DNA of 64,000 bases. It comes from Rhodococcus_G sp042879035. GTDB taxonomy: Bacteria; Actinomycetota; Actinomycetes; Mycobacteriales; Mycobacteriaceae. A program made the translations under genes and the position numbers. Shown piece after piece: positions 17,778 to 27,516 of the stretch. Below the pieces are notes generated by a model, which worked only from the letters and a program-made list of their open reading frames with translations, made no database searches and was not told the origin of the DNA. Position 1 is the first letter of the stretch, and each line of letters opens with the position of its first letter. The stretch spans positions 11,760 to 75,759 of the forward strand of contig NZ_JBIAOU010000022.1 in assembly GCF_042879035.1 (NCBI RefSeq). The letters are read 5' to 3'.

Positions 17778-19924
17778 CAGAGGTACCGGTCCTTCGGTGT
17801 CGAGGCGGACGGCGCCGAGGCGTTCCACACTTTCGCGGGTGCGGACTTGATCGACGACCGTGTCAGCGTCGCGGTGGCGTGCGCCGACTGCCGCTGCCGC
17901 GGCGCGGGGGTGAAGACCTTCATCGGCGCGATCGCCGAGCGGTCACCGCCGTCCCACCGCTGCCCGACGCTCGCGGTCAGCAGCTCCTTGCGGGCCTTGC
18001 GCTCCTGCACGATGGCGTCGGCCTCGTCCTGGTCGAATCGCTTCCACGCCGCGGCACCGGATTTCACAGCGCGGTCCGCATCCTTGGCGTCTACCTCGCC
18101 CTTGCCGCGGGCCAGATCCAGGCTGGTCACCGCCGCGATGCCCGCGATCCGCGCGTCCCGCTCGTCGCCGGCAGCGGCGGCCTGACCCATCCGTACGGCC
18201 CGGCCCAGGCCCTGCGCCTTGTGGGCATCGGTGCGCGACTTTGTGAGGGCCTGCTGACGCTGGTTGTTGAGCGCACGACCTTCGGGGCGAGTCGGCGCCC
18301 CGCCAGGGCCGGCGATTTCGCCACTGGTTCGACGTCCCCACCGTTCGCTGGCCTTATTGGCGATCGTGCCGGCGGCGGCGCCCGCGCCCGGGCCTCCGAC
18401 AGTGGCGGCCGCGGCGGCGAACGCCTTGCGCTTGATCGCTTGCTTCGCGCCGCGGGCCTTGCGGTTGACCATGCTCGCGCTGTTCTGGGTGAACGTCTGG
18501 CTCATCCGCTTGAACGGACGCATGATCGCCCAGCACACGACAGTCAGCACGATCATGAACCACAACCGCCAGGACCCGTCAACGGCGCCGTTGGCGTTCA
18601 CGTAGAGCTGCACCAGTGCCATCAGGTAGAGCGCGACGATGACCGCGCCGGCCACACCCCACATGTAGGCGGAGGCGAGCATGCGCATCACGCGCGAGAG
18701 CCAGCCACCGTGGGCGATCGCGATGGGAATCCAGATTGGCGCGAAAAGGACCGCGAACCGAATGGCAAGCAGCGCTACCAGTTTGAGCATGGACGCCCCG
18801 ATCCACAGCAGCGACGGCATGGCGAGCTTGAGCATGCCCATGAACCCGATCGAGGTCCGGCCCGAATCCTTGCCCTGGAACTGGTAGTAGGAGAGCTGGT
18901 GGTCGGTCTCGAGGGAGGCGACGATATCGCGGAACTTGTCTGCCTTCCGCTCGGCAAGCTCGGTCTGAGCGGTCGGATCGTCCTTGACCGCGTGCTGCTC
19001 GTCGTAGGTGAATGCCAGCGAATCGCGCAGCTCCGGACCCAAATTGGCTTGATCCGTCGGGTCGTAGTTCTGGCCGAACCAGCCCTTACGCCAGTCGTCG
19101 AGGTACAGCTTGTCGATCAGCACATTCCGGGGATCAGTGGCGCCGGCGCCCAGCGTGTCCCCGTCCGGGCCGAACTGCACCGCGAAGATCTGGTCCTGCG
19201 TCTCGGTAATCAACGACCCGAACGTCTCGTCGGCCACCTGAAGGGCCTTCTGCGGTGCGCCGACCATCAACGCACCGAGCGTGAGTGCCGCTGCCGCGAA
19301 CGCCGTCGTGCGGGTGACCCCGGCCGAGTCCTCTCGCAGTGCCTTCCACAGCACGATTCCCGCAACGACGGCCAGTGCGATGCCGATCCACTGGCCGTAG
19401 ATGCTGCGCATGCCCTGGCTGATCGAGTAGACGATCTGGTCGAACTCCGCCAGTGCCGGCTCGACGCCGGCGTCGGCGGCGGCCTGGCCGGTCTTGGTCT
19501 GGTCGTCGAGCCAGAACGCGGCGGCCGCCATCGACTTGCCGATCGTCATGAACGTGTTGCCCACGGTGGTGTCACCGACCGCACCGGGCGCTTTGACCAG
19601 GTCCGCGCCGCAACCGAGATCGTAGGTGTGCCACTTGAGCCCGGCCCACCCGTAGGTCTGGTAGCCGCTGCCGCCGGCGCTCGGGCGGTCGGCGCTGGTG
19701 GAGTCGAAGTTCGTCTCGACGACCTCGTTGGGGAACTCCGGCGCCGGGACCTCCTTGCATTCGAAGCCGCTGGCCGCTGCCACCGCGCTGCCGAGGCCGA
19801 TCCACGAGACGGCGGCGAGCATCAGCACCACCAGAAGCCGTCCCACGAGCCCCGTGTGCCGTCCCGAATGGCGTGCGAGGCTGAACTCCCCGCCCCGGCC
19901 GGTGCTGCGGCGCTGCGGGCTCAT
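17777..19924 (-). CDS. VirB6/TrbL-like polytopic channel protein
   Basis: This 715-aa protein has a signal or first span (LLVVLMLAAVSWIGLGSAVA), a Cys-containing outer loop, then about six more hydrophobic segments between residues 150 and 430, and a long charged cytoplasmic tail rich in Ala, Arg and Lys. The order after the VirB4 ATPase and the size are those of the VirB6-like inner-membrane channel of type IV secretion systems. The tail (residues 440-715) has no domain that I recognise. ATG 19924 overlaps the VirB4 stop codon (ATGA), which indicates coupled synthesis. Confidence 0.75.
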   Translation of the reverse strand: MSPQRRSTGRGGEFSLARHSGRHTGLVGRLLVVLMLAAVSWIGLGSAVAAASGFECKEVPAPEFPNEVVETNFDSTSADRPSAGGSGYQTYGWAGLKWHTYDLGCGADLVKAPGAVGDTTVGNTFMTIGKSMAAAAFWLDDQTKTGQAAADAGVEPALAEFDQIVYSISQGMRSIYGQWIGIALAVVAGIVLWKALREDSAGVTRTTAFAAAALTLGALMVGAPQKALQVADETFGSLITETQDQIFAVQFGPDGDTLGAGATDPRNVLIDKLYLDDWRKGWFGQNYDPTDQANLGPELRDSLAFTYDEQHAVKDDPTAQTELAERKADKFRDIVASLETDHQLSYYQFQGKDSGRTSIGFMGMLKLAMPSLLWIGASMLKLVALLAIRFAVLFAPIWIPIAIAHGGWLSRVMRMLASAYMWGVAGAVIVALYLMALVQLYVNANGAVDGSWRLWFMIVLTVVCWAIMRPFKRMSQTFTQNSASMVNRKARGAKQAIKRKAFAAAAATVGGPGAGAAAGTIANKASERWGRRTSGEIAGPGGAPTRPEGRALNNQRQQALTKSRTDAHKAQGLGRAVRMGQAAAAGDERDARIAGIAAVTSLDLARGKGEVDAKDADRAVKSGAAAWKRFDQDEADAIVQERKARKELLTASVGQRWDGGDRSAIAPMKVFTPAPRQRQSAHATATLTRSSIKSAPAKVWNASAPSASTPKDRYL

Positions 19925-22900
19925 CCCACCGCTCCCACGGTGCGGGTGGCCCGCGAGTCCAGCGCCTCAAAGACATGCGCCAGGTGCACGAAATGCGTCC
20001 AGTCCGAGCGGATCAGTTCGATGTCGTCGGCCATCTTCACCACGAACCGACGGGCCTGGTCCAGGTGCTCGGTGTCGGTGTCCTCGTCGAGGGTGTCCTC
20101 CCCACCGCCGCCGAGACCGGCCAGCAGCGACTCGTAGCCCTCACCGGCCGGCAGATTCAGCAGCTTCAGCGCGCCGTCGATGGCGTGGGCGTTGCCGCCG
20201 AGGTCGCCGATGATCACCTCGTACGTCAGCGCGGACTTGTCGTCGGTGCCGTCGACACCGAGGTAGTCGTCCGGGAGCTGAGAGCAGACGAGAGCGCGGA
20301 CCTTGTACTTGCGAGAGTCGCGGGCGATCCGCAGGTTCAGGGTGCGGCCGGCGCCGGTCTGCTCGAGGTACTTGTTCTCGTCGAGGAAGAGCACCTTGCG
20401 CTCGTAGCGTGGCAACTCGTAGACGAGGCGATTCGCCATCCACGCCGCCATGTGCATCAGCGGGCCGGCCATCCGCTGCTGCGGGGTCCACTGCGCCGGG
20501 TCGGTGCCCGCCGGCGGCAGTTGCAGACCCGGCATCGTCAGCACGGTCAGCCTCACTATCCGTTCCGCGTCCGAGGTATCACCGACGGTGCCCTCGCCCG
20601 GGAACAGCACCCGCGCTTCGGCGAGCTGCGACATCATCGACAGGTCCTGGTGGATCGACCGCGCGCACGAGATCAGGTCGACGTTGGTTTCGTTCTCGCC
20701 GTCACCGATCGCAGCGATCGCGGCCAACACCTCGTTCAGGTTGTGGTTTCGCCCACCGCCGACCATGTTCGCTGCGGTCTGGAGCACCGTCTCGGTCCAC
20801 TGATGCTCGAGGCGAGCCGGGGTCAGCATCATCTTCAGCACCGACACCGCCACCGAGATCCGCTCGGCTTCGGCCGCGCGCACATCGGCCTCGTACTGCG
20901 CCTGCGCCGCCGCGAACGGGTCGGCATCGTCGGCGTAGTCGGCGCTGGCCGGGTCGTACTCCGGGTCGTCGCGTCGCGGGTCGACGATCACCCGGTACGG
21001 GTTGAGAGAGCCGGGCCGCGAGGTGCGACCGGTCAGGGCCTGCACTTCGGCGATGCCGCGGAACTCCGGGAGCTGCGCGAGCTTCTTGAGCGGTCCGGAC
21101 GGGTCGAGCACCACACCGTAGGCACCGGCCCGCACCGCCTGGTAGACGAGCATCCCGGCGAGGAACGTCTTCCCGGATCCGGGCACCGCGACGATCGGGG
21201 TCAGGCCGGACTTGTGCTTGGATTCGTGCGCGGCAAACATGTTCCAGATCGCCGGTCGGGGTGCGATCGATGCCGTCTGACCGATCACCACTCCGGTGCG
21301 GTCACCGATCCGGTCCCCGACCGCCGCCATGCCCGCCGACAACGCCTCGACGCTCATCCGCCGGCAGTGCGCGACATTCGCCAGCGGCTCACCCGGAATG
21401 AACTCCCGCAGAAGCTGATACTGCCCGTGCTCGTGTTCGAGTCGAATGCGCGGTGAGTACATTTCCTGGAGGAGAGCGACCTTCTCCTTCGCCTCCTGCG
21501 GCGTCGACCCGACCACGAGCACGCGGTAGAAGCCCTCGGTTCGTACCGACAGCCCCGAATGGTCCTCCTCGATGTCGGAAATCACCTGCTGCGCAAGCGC
21601 GTGCTGCTCGGCCAACTCCGGCGGCGCGACCTGATCGTGCTCGACGGTGTAGTGGTCGAACTGGGATTCGATCCGTTCCGTCAGCCGACGCAGACTCCGC
21701 AACGTCTGACTCTTCGTCCTGAGCGTGATCCGCTCGGACCACTCCAATGGCTCACCCGACGGGTCGCCGATCACCTGCCAGGGCAGCATCTTCTCCGGGA
21801 TCGGTAGTGGTGCCATCCGCCCGACCGTGAGCACGATTGCATAGCCGGTGTAGTCGCGGCCGCCGACCTGCCCGCGCACGGTGGTGTAGCCGTCGCCGGG
21901 CGTGAGTTCGAGGTTGGTCAGGTCTTCGAGGGCGGCGACGTCGGATTCGCCCCAGTCGCCGCCGCCGGAGATCACCCCGTCGGCATCGAGCGGCAGCCCG
22001 AGCGACGCCGACCGCAGCAGAAGGTAGTCCATCTGCGCGGCGGTGGCCGGCCTGGCGTTCACGCCCTGCCCGGACAGGTGCCGCTCGATCGTCGCGAGGT
22101 GATCGGCGATCGCCTTCTGCTCGCTGCGGAACGCCTCGCGCGCCCACCGGTGGATCAGCTTCGCGATCCGACCCAGCAGCGTCATGTCGACGACCGGGAC
22201 CAGCCACTGACCGAGGGTGTCGAGGCCCTTCGCGAGCCACGAGCGCGGCGGCAGCTCCACACCCCAGTAGCGGCCCTTCTGCGTCGGGTTGCCCCACAGC
22301 ATCGCGTGCTGCTGACCACGCAGGTAGTCCGCCCACGACAACGCGCCCGGCACGTCCGGGATCGGCTCGGCCCATGCGTCATGGTTCTGCGCCCACTGCC
22401 GCACCGGCCACGGTGTGCGCACCAACCGCCGATGCAGCCCGGTCACACCGGATTCGGCGAGGTTCGCGACCACCAGGGCTTCGTTCTGGATGTAGCGGCA
22501 TTGCTTGCCGACCGGGCGCATGTTCCACGGGCCCGGCGGCTGCACGAACCACGCCGTCGACTGGCGTCGGGTGCGCGTGACGTTTCCCTCCACCCCGACC
22601 AGCGCGAGACGCACCGCCTTGCGCTCGCGGTCGACACGCTTGCGCGCCGCCGTGGCCTGCCGGGTGAACTCGGCGTCGGGATCGGTGCGGCGGCCCCGCC
22701 TTGTGCCCCGCTTCTTGCCTGGGGAGGCCGGCTCGATCAACGTCGGCGTGGGTTCTGGGATCACGTGCGGCGCGGGCGGCGCGACGCGACTGCGCGGAAC
22801 CTGCGACCACGCCAACTCCTGCGTTGCCGCAGTCACGGGTGGCGCCGCAGCGGCGTTGCGGCTGGCTGCCATCGCCGCCGACCACGACGGCGGCAACGCA

Positions 22901-22983
22901 CCCGGCGGAACAACGGTCGGTTCGGGCTCGTCGAAGTTCGGGTCGAACAGTGCGGCGATGTCGTTGTCGGACTGCATGGTCAT
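19921..22983 (-). CDS. virB4: VirB4-type secretion ATPase
   Basis: This 1020-aa protein has a Walker A motif VPGSGKTFLAG (K605, T606), then VLDPSGP and the Walker B segment KVLFLDENKYL, where the usual DE is kept. The long N-terminal half carries a variable region (about residues 150-450) that docks to the membrane partners in VirB4 proteins. VirB4 is the universal motor of type IV secretion, powering pilus assembly and substrate passage. ATG 22983 overlaps the stop of the preceding small membrane protein. The protein is larger than proteobacterial VirB4 but normal for actinobacterial transfer systems. Confidence 0.88.
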   Translation of the reverse strand: MTMQSDNDIAALFDPNFDEPEPTVVPPGALPPSWSAAMAASRNAAAAPPVTAATQELAWSQVPRSRVAPPAPHVIPEPTPTLIEPASPGKKRGTRRGRRTDPDAEFTRQATAARKRVDRERKAVRLALVGVEGNVTRTRRQSTAWFVQPPGPWNMRPVGKQCRYIQNEALVVANLAESGVTGLHRRLVRTPWPVRQWAQNHDAWAEPIPDVPGALSWADYLRGQQHAMLWGNPTQKGRYWGVELPPRSWLAKGLDTLGQWLVPVVDMTLLGRIAKLIHRWAREAFRSEQKAIADHLATIERHLSGQGVNARPATAAQMDYLLLRSASLGLPLDADGVISGGGDWGESDVAALEDLTNLELTPGDGYTTVRGQVGGRDYTGYAIVLTVGRMAPLPIPEKMLPWQVIGDPSGEPLEWSERITLRTKSQTLRSLRRLTERIESQFDHYTVEHDQVAPPELAEQHALAQQVISDIEEDHSGLSVRTEGFYRVLVVGSTPQEAKEKVALLQEMYSPRIRLEHEHGQYQLLREFIPGEPLANVAHCRRMSVEALSAGMAAVGDRIGDRTGVVIGQTASIAPRPAIWNMFAAHESKHKSGLTPIVAVPGSGKTFLAGMLVYQAVRAGAYGVVLDPSGPLKKLAQLPEFRGIAEVQALTGRTSRPGSLNPYRVIVDPRRDDPEYDPASADYADDADPFAAAQAQYEADVRAAEAERISVAVSVLKMMLTPARLEHQWTETVLQTAANMVGGGRNHNLNEVLAAIAAIGDGENETNVDLISCARSIHQDLSMMSQLAEARVLFPGEGTVGDTSDAERIVRLTVLTMPGLQLPPAGTDPAQWTPQQRMAGPLMHMAAWMANRLVYELPRYERKVLFLDENKYLEQTGAGRTLNLRIARDSRKYKVRALVCSQLPDDYLGVDGTDDKSALTYEVIIGDLGGNAHAIDGALKLLNLPAGEGYESLLAGLGGGGEDTLDEDTDTEHLDQARRFVVKMADDIELIRSDWTHFVHLAHVFEALDSRATRTVGAVG

Positions 22984-23378
22984 CGGGGCAACTCGCCTTC
23001 GATCGGCGCGGACGTGGGAGCGCTGCGCTGCGCGCGGACAGTGGCAGGAATGCGAAGCACGACGGTCTGACCGGGCTTCGGCGGGCGCGGAGCGTTCAGG
23101 TCGTTCCACGCGGCCCGCAGCACCGACCGGACCGGGTGATCGGCGTTGACGTACTTCGTCACCTTCGCCGTCAGCACGATTGCGATGACGACCATCACCG
23201 CGAGCGACCGGAATCCCAGCGGAACGTGCACGATCGCGCGACCGACGAGGAAGACCATCACGAAGATCGTCGCTCCGAGCCCGATCGCGGCATAGCGAAT
23301 CCGGAACGGGAACGTGAACCCGGTCGGGCCGAGGAAATGACGGTCCACGCGGTGCAGCAGGTCGTCGTTGTCGATCAC
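22980..23378 (-). CDS. Small membrane protein in the PrgI/VirB3 position
   Basis: This 132-aa protein begins with GTG at 23378, preceded by AGGGAG. Two hydrophobic segments (IRYAAIGLGATIFVMVFLVG and LAVMVVIAIVLTAKV) lie after a short N-terminal cytoplasmic stretch. The tail ends in basic and Pro-rich residues. Size, two spans and placement immediately before VirB4 are those of PrgI/VirB3-like subunits, which contact VirB4 at the inner membrane. There is no sequence motif to prove it. Confidence 0.65.
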   Translation of the reverse strand: MIDNDDLLHRVDRHFLGPTGFTFPFRIRYAAIGLGATIFVMVFLVGRAIVHVPLGFRSLAVMVVIAIVLTAKVTKYVNADHPVRSVLRAAWNDLNAPRPPKPGQTVVLRIPATVRAQRSAPTSAPIEGELPR

Positions 23379-23422
23379 GGTTGGCTCCCTTCGATCAGCG
23401 GACGCGAGAAGGCACGGCCGGG

Positions 23423-23731
23423 TCAGACCTGGATGCCGATGAGGCCGAGGAGCCAGTTGCCGACGCCGGTCGCCGCGGTCTCGCTCTGCGCGATCGAGAA
23501 CCACGCCAACCCCACGAGCGACAGGCCGCCGACGGTGACGACCTTCGACAAGTTGCCGCGCATGCCGCCGATACCGATGACGCACGCACCGAGAAGCAGA
23601 ATCGTGAAGACGATGTTGTCGCCGATCCACGAACGCACACCCTCGGTGTTGACGTCGGTCGTCTGGGCGAGTACATCGACGCTGAGGGGCGTGGTGGTTG
23701 CCAGGTCGACGACTGCGAACGTGAAGGACAT
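23423..23731 (-). CDS. Pilin-sized membrane protein, first gene of the transfer operon
   Basis: This 102-aa protein starts with ATG at 23731, after GGAGAG. It contains two long hydrophobic helices (IVFTILLLGACVIGIGGM and VVTVGGLSLVGLAWFSI) separated by a short polar turn. The size and double-helix layout match VirB2/TrbC-type or similar subunits at the head of many transfer operons. An Asp/Thr-rich N-terminal stretch precedes the first helix and may be exposed. It could instead be a general channel subunit. Confidence 0.6.
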   Translation of the reverse strand: MSFTFAVVDLATTTPLSVDVLAQTTDVNTEGVRSWIGDNIVFTILLLGACVIGIGGMRGNLSKVVTVGGLSLVGLAWFSIAQSETAATGVGNWLLGLIGIQV

Positions 23732-24409
23732 GAGCACTCTCCATCGTGAGATTCGGTGGGTGCACCTGAATGTGGATGCACGCGAACCTATGTCGGTGTC
23801 CGCTTTCATCTCAACGGGGTGTCTGCGCTCCCATCGGGGTGTCGCCACAGGTCCGCGCGCTGCCAGATGCTGAGAAATTCGTCTTCACGGGTCGATGCGC
23901 AGCAGGATCCACCGTCGCTTGCGACGCCGCGATACACACGAGTAACAGCACTGCGCGCAAGTGGGATTCGTTCGGCAATCGATCAGCAGGCGAGTCGTCG
24001 GACGCGACAATGCGGCGAGCGGTTCGACGGCAGCGCGGCGGGACGAAAACGCAGGCGTGGCGACGGCGCCTCGATCGGCTGCTTGCCGACAGGTTTCGCG
24101 CGGTGATCGCGCGGGGTGATCGCGTGCCCTATGGGCCATAGCGCGGATGGTTCGCATATGGGCGCTATCGGGCACAGGGACTGTGGGGCGACATAGCGGT
24201 CCGAACAAGGCTGAGAGGGGCGGTGTGTCGGTGCGGTGCTGGGCACGGTGGTGCAGACCCGTGTACGCGGTGGTCTCGGCAGGCGGATCGAGGACCGGTG
24301 AACCAGTGCGTGGGACCTGCTCGTACGAGCGGTGAAAAATGCGCCGGATTTCTGTGGTGGAATCGAGCGCTCGAAAAAGGCGCCTCTCACATTACCCCCT
24401 CCGGGGGTC

Positions 24410-24437
24410 ACTCCCCCCGGCGTTCCTTGGGGGGAGT
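24410..24437 (+). terminator. Perfect 9-bp hairpin in the divergent transfer region
   Basis: ACTCCCCCC pairs perfectly with GGGGGGAGT around a 10-nt loop and is followed by TTTAATCC. A second compact element, CCCCCTCCGGGGG, lies directly before it. It may be a terminator or the structured part of a transfer origin; no upstream gene on the plus strand would need a terminator here. Confidence 0.5.
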
Positions 24438-24634
24438 TTAATCCAAAATCGACTACGCCGCAACGCTTTTCGATGGCGCCCATGTCGGACGCTATCCGGA
24501 GCGTTCAATCGATCGCCGCGAGAACGACCCGCCAACGAGACATGTAAGCGCTCTGCGTGACGTTCACATCACCGCCCGATCGGGCGGTCCCGCGGCGCTA
24601 TCGGACCGCCTGTGAGTGTGCTCGACCAGGCGGT

Positions 24635-24769
24635 GGTGGAGCGCTCCGCACAGCGGTGGGAGAGGCGGTCGACGGGGTAGTGGTGAAACGGGTCGCGTAG
24701 CGCTCGGTGGCCCCGATGGTGGAGCGCTTCGCGTAGCGATCGACAGACAGTGTGGGAGAGCGGTCGCTG
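24635..24769. repeat. Imperfect direct repeats upstream of the coupling ATPase
   Basis: GGTGGAGCGCTCCGC (24635-24649) recurs as GGTGGAGCGCTTCGC (24718-24732), and GTGGGAGAGGCGGTCG (24656) recurs as GTGGGAGAGCGGTCG (24752). CGCGTAGCG is found twice (24693 and 24731 area). The pairs are spaced about 80-100 bp and could be protein-binding sites of a transfer origin. Confidence 0.5.
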
Positions 24770-24943
24770 AGCGGTTCCTCGGGTCGAATCCGGTGTGTGC
24801 GAGCGGCGTCCCTCGGCACCGCGCACGTCGCTGGGGGAGTGGAGACACCCAGTTGTGGAAATTCGCGGGTTCTTGTCACTGTGCGCAAGACGCCTCGTCG
24901 AACGGCGTTGGGGAAGCGTCGAGGCGAACGAAAGGTGCAGGCG

Positions 24944-27115
24944 GTGAGCGGAAACCAGGATCCACTGAAGGACTGGTTGGTCGCGATGTGGCGTGACATC
25001 GTCGGTGAATCCGGCAACACCCGCGGCCAGCAGCTCGGTGAGGACGGCCGGCCGACCCGCATCCGCCGATTCACTCCGCTCTCGCCGATCGGCGTCGCCG
25101 CCGCTGCGTTCGCCGTCTGCGCCCCGCGCATGATGTCCGCGGCCACAGGAGACGAGCAGGTCACAGAGGTGCTGACGACACTGCACGGATACCGTGCGGT
25201 GCTGATCCTCGCCGCCGCCGTGCTCGTCGCGGTAGACGTGCTGCGTCACCGATCGCACCGGTGGTCGCAGGTGCTCGAGTCGGTGGTTCACCAGTGCCTG
25301 GGGGCTCTGCCGAAGAAGGTGTCGCTCGCGTTCCCGTCCGGGTGGCGGGTGCTTCGACGCGCGACGATCACGCTGCATCGAGGCACAGTCGTGCGGCCCA
25401 AACAGTTCGAGGAACTCTCGCGCGCCATCGAGGCGATCGCGGGCAGCAGTGGCGCCCAGAAGGTCAAGGTTCGCCACATGGCGCAACAGGACCGGATCGT
25501 CATCCGCCGGGAAACCAGGGAGCCGGACAACCGAAGCGAGCGGCACCAGGCACTGCAATCGACCCTGGATGCGACCTCGATCTTCACGAACCCGAAGGTG
25601 ACGGTGTCGGCGCGCGCCGAGGACGGCGTCGAGACCGGCTACCGGATCTCGTTCGAGCGGTCGATGAACGCCGGTGCACGGGGCTTCCAGGCCAAGGTCG
25701 AAGAAGCACTCATCGCCAACGCCGGCGAACACGAATCCAGCAGGAACTGGACCACCGACTGGTACCCCGACAAGGGCTACCTGATCATGCGGCTGGTCGC
25801 CCCGATGCCCTCGCGCGTCGATCACCCGCTGGAGCTGGTCGACGAGAACCTACGGCACCTGCCCTATGCGACCGGTGAGGCCGAACGGACGATGTTCTGG
25901 GACGTCTCCACGAGGTCGAACAAGCCGCACTGCCTGATCGTCGGCCCGACCGGTGGCGGCAAGACCTCGGTGATCCGCACCCTGCTCACCGAGGCCGCGC
26001 GCCGCGGCATCCCGTTCGTCGGTGTTGATCCGAAGATGATCGAACTCGACGGCCTGGAGGGCTACCCCGGCTGCGGCGCGATCATCTACGACGCGGTGCG
26101 TGCGGCGATGTTCGTGCGTGCGCTGCACTCAGAGATGATGGCGCGCAACGCCTACATCCACGACATGAAGGTGGAGGGCTCGCAACTGCCCTTGATGATC
26201 GCGGTTCTCGACGAGTTCTTCATCCTGTCCGGCAAGTGGCAGCGGCTGATGAAGACCGGCGACGACGAGACCCGCGCTCAGCTCAAGGAACTCGACCCGC
26301 TCGGCGCGTGGGCCGACCTCGCCGTGCTCGCCCGCTCGGCCGGTATCCGTCTTCTGCTCGGCGTGCAACGCCCCGACGCCAGCCTGTTCGGCGGCGCGAG
26401 CGGTAATGCCCGCGACAACTTCGGCACCCGCATCAGCCTCGGTAACCTCTCGCAGGACGGCGCGCTGATGATGTGGGGCGACTCCACCGTCGGCCGCGAA
26501 GTCGACACCTCCGTCCCGGGCCGCGGCATCGCGATCGGTGAGGATGGCAGCCCCGTCGACGCGCAGATGTGGTGGACCCCGAACGTCGACCGCCACCCCA
26601 ACAAGTGGAACCAGCTCTCCGAGGGCGAGATGGCGATCATCGACGGACTCGCTCCCGTCGAAGCGCCCGGGTTCACCTGCTACTCGACGGAGCTGGCCGG
26701 ATTCATCGAAACCGAACGCGCGCTGGCCAAGCGGGCCCGCGAGTACGGTCGGGCCGCCGAACCGGTCGTCATCGGCACCGGTGATCACGCCGCTTCGGCC
26801 ACAACCGACCCGACCGACACGGTGACCCCCGCGGAGATGGATCCGCAGCCGCAGGCCGACGCTGATGATGACGACTTCGCCGACGTCATCCCGGCTTCCG
26901 CGGTCGAGGCCGGGATGACCGTGCTCGTCGACGACGACAACGGCGAACTCGTCCCGGTCACCGTCGCCGCGGTCGACGTCCGCCGCGACGGCAAGGGTGA
27001 TGTCACCTCGACCGTCCTGACCGTAGGCACCGGACGCGTGAAGACCCGCATCACCTTCGACGCCAGCGGCGTCGTCGTCCTGCCCGAACCCGACCTCGTC
27101 GGAGCAGCGGCATGA
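24944..27115 (+). CDS. FtsK/SpoIIIE-type coupling ATPase (TcpA/TraB-like)
   Basis: This 723-aa protein has two N-terminal hydrophobic segments (around residues 40-90) and a C-terminal FtsK-like motor with Walker A GPTGGGKTS (K340, T341), the Walker B MIAVLDEFF and a VDPKMIELDG stretch typical of coupling proteins. An acidic tail rich in Asp follows (residues 640-670). It should feed the DNA into the secretion channel. GTG 24944 is chosen because AAAGG lies about 8 nt before it; a longer start near 24890 is possible. Actinobacterial TraB moves double-stranded DNA without a relaxase, whereas TcpA-like proteins act with VirB4; the coexisting VirB4 operon favours the second. Confidence 0.85.
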   Translation: MSGNQDPLKDWLVAMWRDIVGESGNTRGQQLGEDGRPTRIRRFTPLSPIGVAAAAFAVCAPRMMSAATGDEQVTEVLTTLHGYRAVLILAAAVLVAVDVLRHRSHRWSQVLESVVHQCLGALPKKVSLAFPSGWRVLRRATITLHRGTVVRPKQFEELSRAIEAIAGSSGAQKVKVRHMAQQDRIVIRRETREPDNRSERHQALQSTLDATSIFTNPKVTVSARAEDGVETGYRISFERSMNAGARGFQAKVEEALIANAGEHESSRNWTTDWYPDKGYLIMRLVAPMPSRVDHPLELVDENLRHLPYATGEAERTMFWDVSTRSNKPHCLIVGPTGGGKTSVIRTLLTEAARRGIPFVGVDPKMIELDGLEGYPGCGAIIYDAVRAAMFVRALHSEMMARNAYIHDMKVEGSQLPLMIAVLDEFFILSGKWQRLMKTGDDETRAQLKELDPLGAWADLAVLARSAGIRLLLGVQRPDASLFGGASGNARDNFGTRISLGNLSQDGALMMWGDSTVGREVDTSVPGRGIAIGEDGSPVDAQMWWTPNVDRHPNKWNQLSEGEMAIIDGLAPVEAPGFTCYSTELAGFIETERALAKRAREYGRAAEPVVIGTGDHAASATTDPTDTVTPAEMDPQPQADADDDDFADVIPASAVEAGMTVLVDDDNGELVPVTVAAVDVRRDGKGDVTSTVLTVGTGRVKTRITFDASGVVVLPEPDLVGAAA

Positions 27116-27166
27116 CCACTCGGCTGTTCGCACGACCCACACCCAGCTCCACCGAAAGGGACCACC

Positions 27167-27514
27167 ATGAGCCGCCGAATCTCCCAGTCGATCACCCCCA
27201 CCGCCGACGACGTGACCGCACTGCGCAGCCCGTTCGTCTCCAAGGGCGCCAACGACCCCGTGATCAAGGCACTGCGGGACTACTTCAAGGACACCTCGCC
27301 GGGGTGGCTGATCAAGCTCACCGAGGAACAGGAACTCACACGTGACCGGCTCGCCGAGATCCGCGATGCCGCAACCAAGCGCCGCGCCGTGATCGAGGCA
27401 CTGCCCGAGGGCGCCGCCCGCACCAAGGCCCTCGCCGAGCTGGAACAGGCCGAGTCCGTCGTCGCCGACATGGACACGGCACTGGCCGGTGCCAGTGCCT
27501 TCGGGGTCGACTAG
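27167..27514 (+). CDS. Small helical protein of the transfer operon
   Basis: This 115-aa protein has AAAGGG before the ATG. Its C-terminal half is charged and Ala/Glu-rich (RTKALAELEQAESVVADMDT), consistent with a coiled coil. No membrane span, signal or catalytic motif was found. It is wedged between the coupling ATPase and the ParA-like ATPase, with 2 nt to the latter, so a role as adaptor or substrate-recruitment partner is plausible but unproven. Confidence 0.65.
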   Translation: MSRRISQSITPTADDVTALRSPFVSKGANDPVIKALRDYFKDTSPGWLIKLTEEQELTRDRLAEIRDAATKRRAVIEALPEGAARTKALAELEQAESVVADMDTALAGASAFGVD

Positions 27515-27516
27515 CG

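Larger units (their letters stand above)
23732..24943. other. 1.2 kb divergent intergenic region, candidate oriT and promoters
   Basis: This gap separates the leftward and rightward transfer operons and has no credible gene. It contains GTGATCGCG repeated (24101 and 24116 area), a compact G/C hairpin pair at 24394-24437 followed by TTTAATCC, and imperfect repeats at 24635-24769. A transfer origin or the operon promoters are expected here. Neither a relaxase gene nor a known nick motif is visible in the window to prove it. Confidence 0.5.

Noticed and set aside
27112..27345. 77-aa frame starting at the end of the coupling ATPase gene
   Set aside because: The better-supported gene at 27167, with AAAGGG before its ATG, covers the same interval in another frame.
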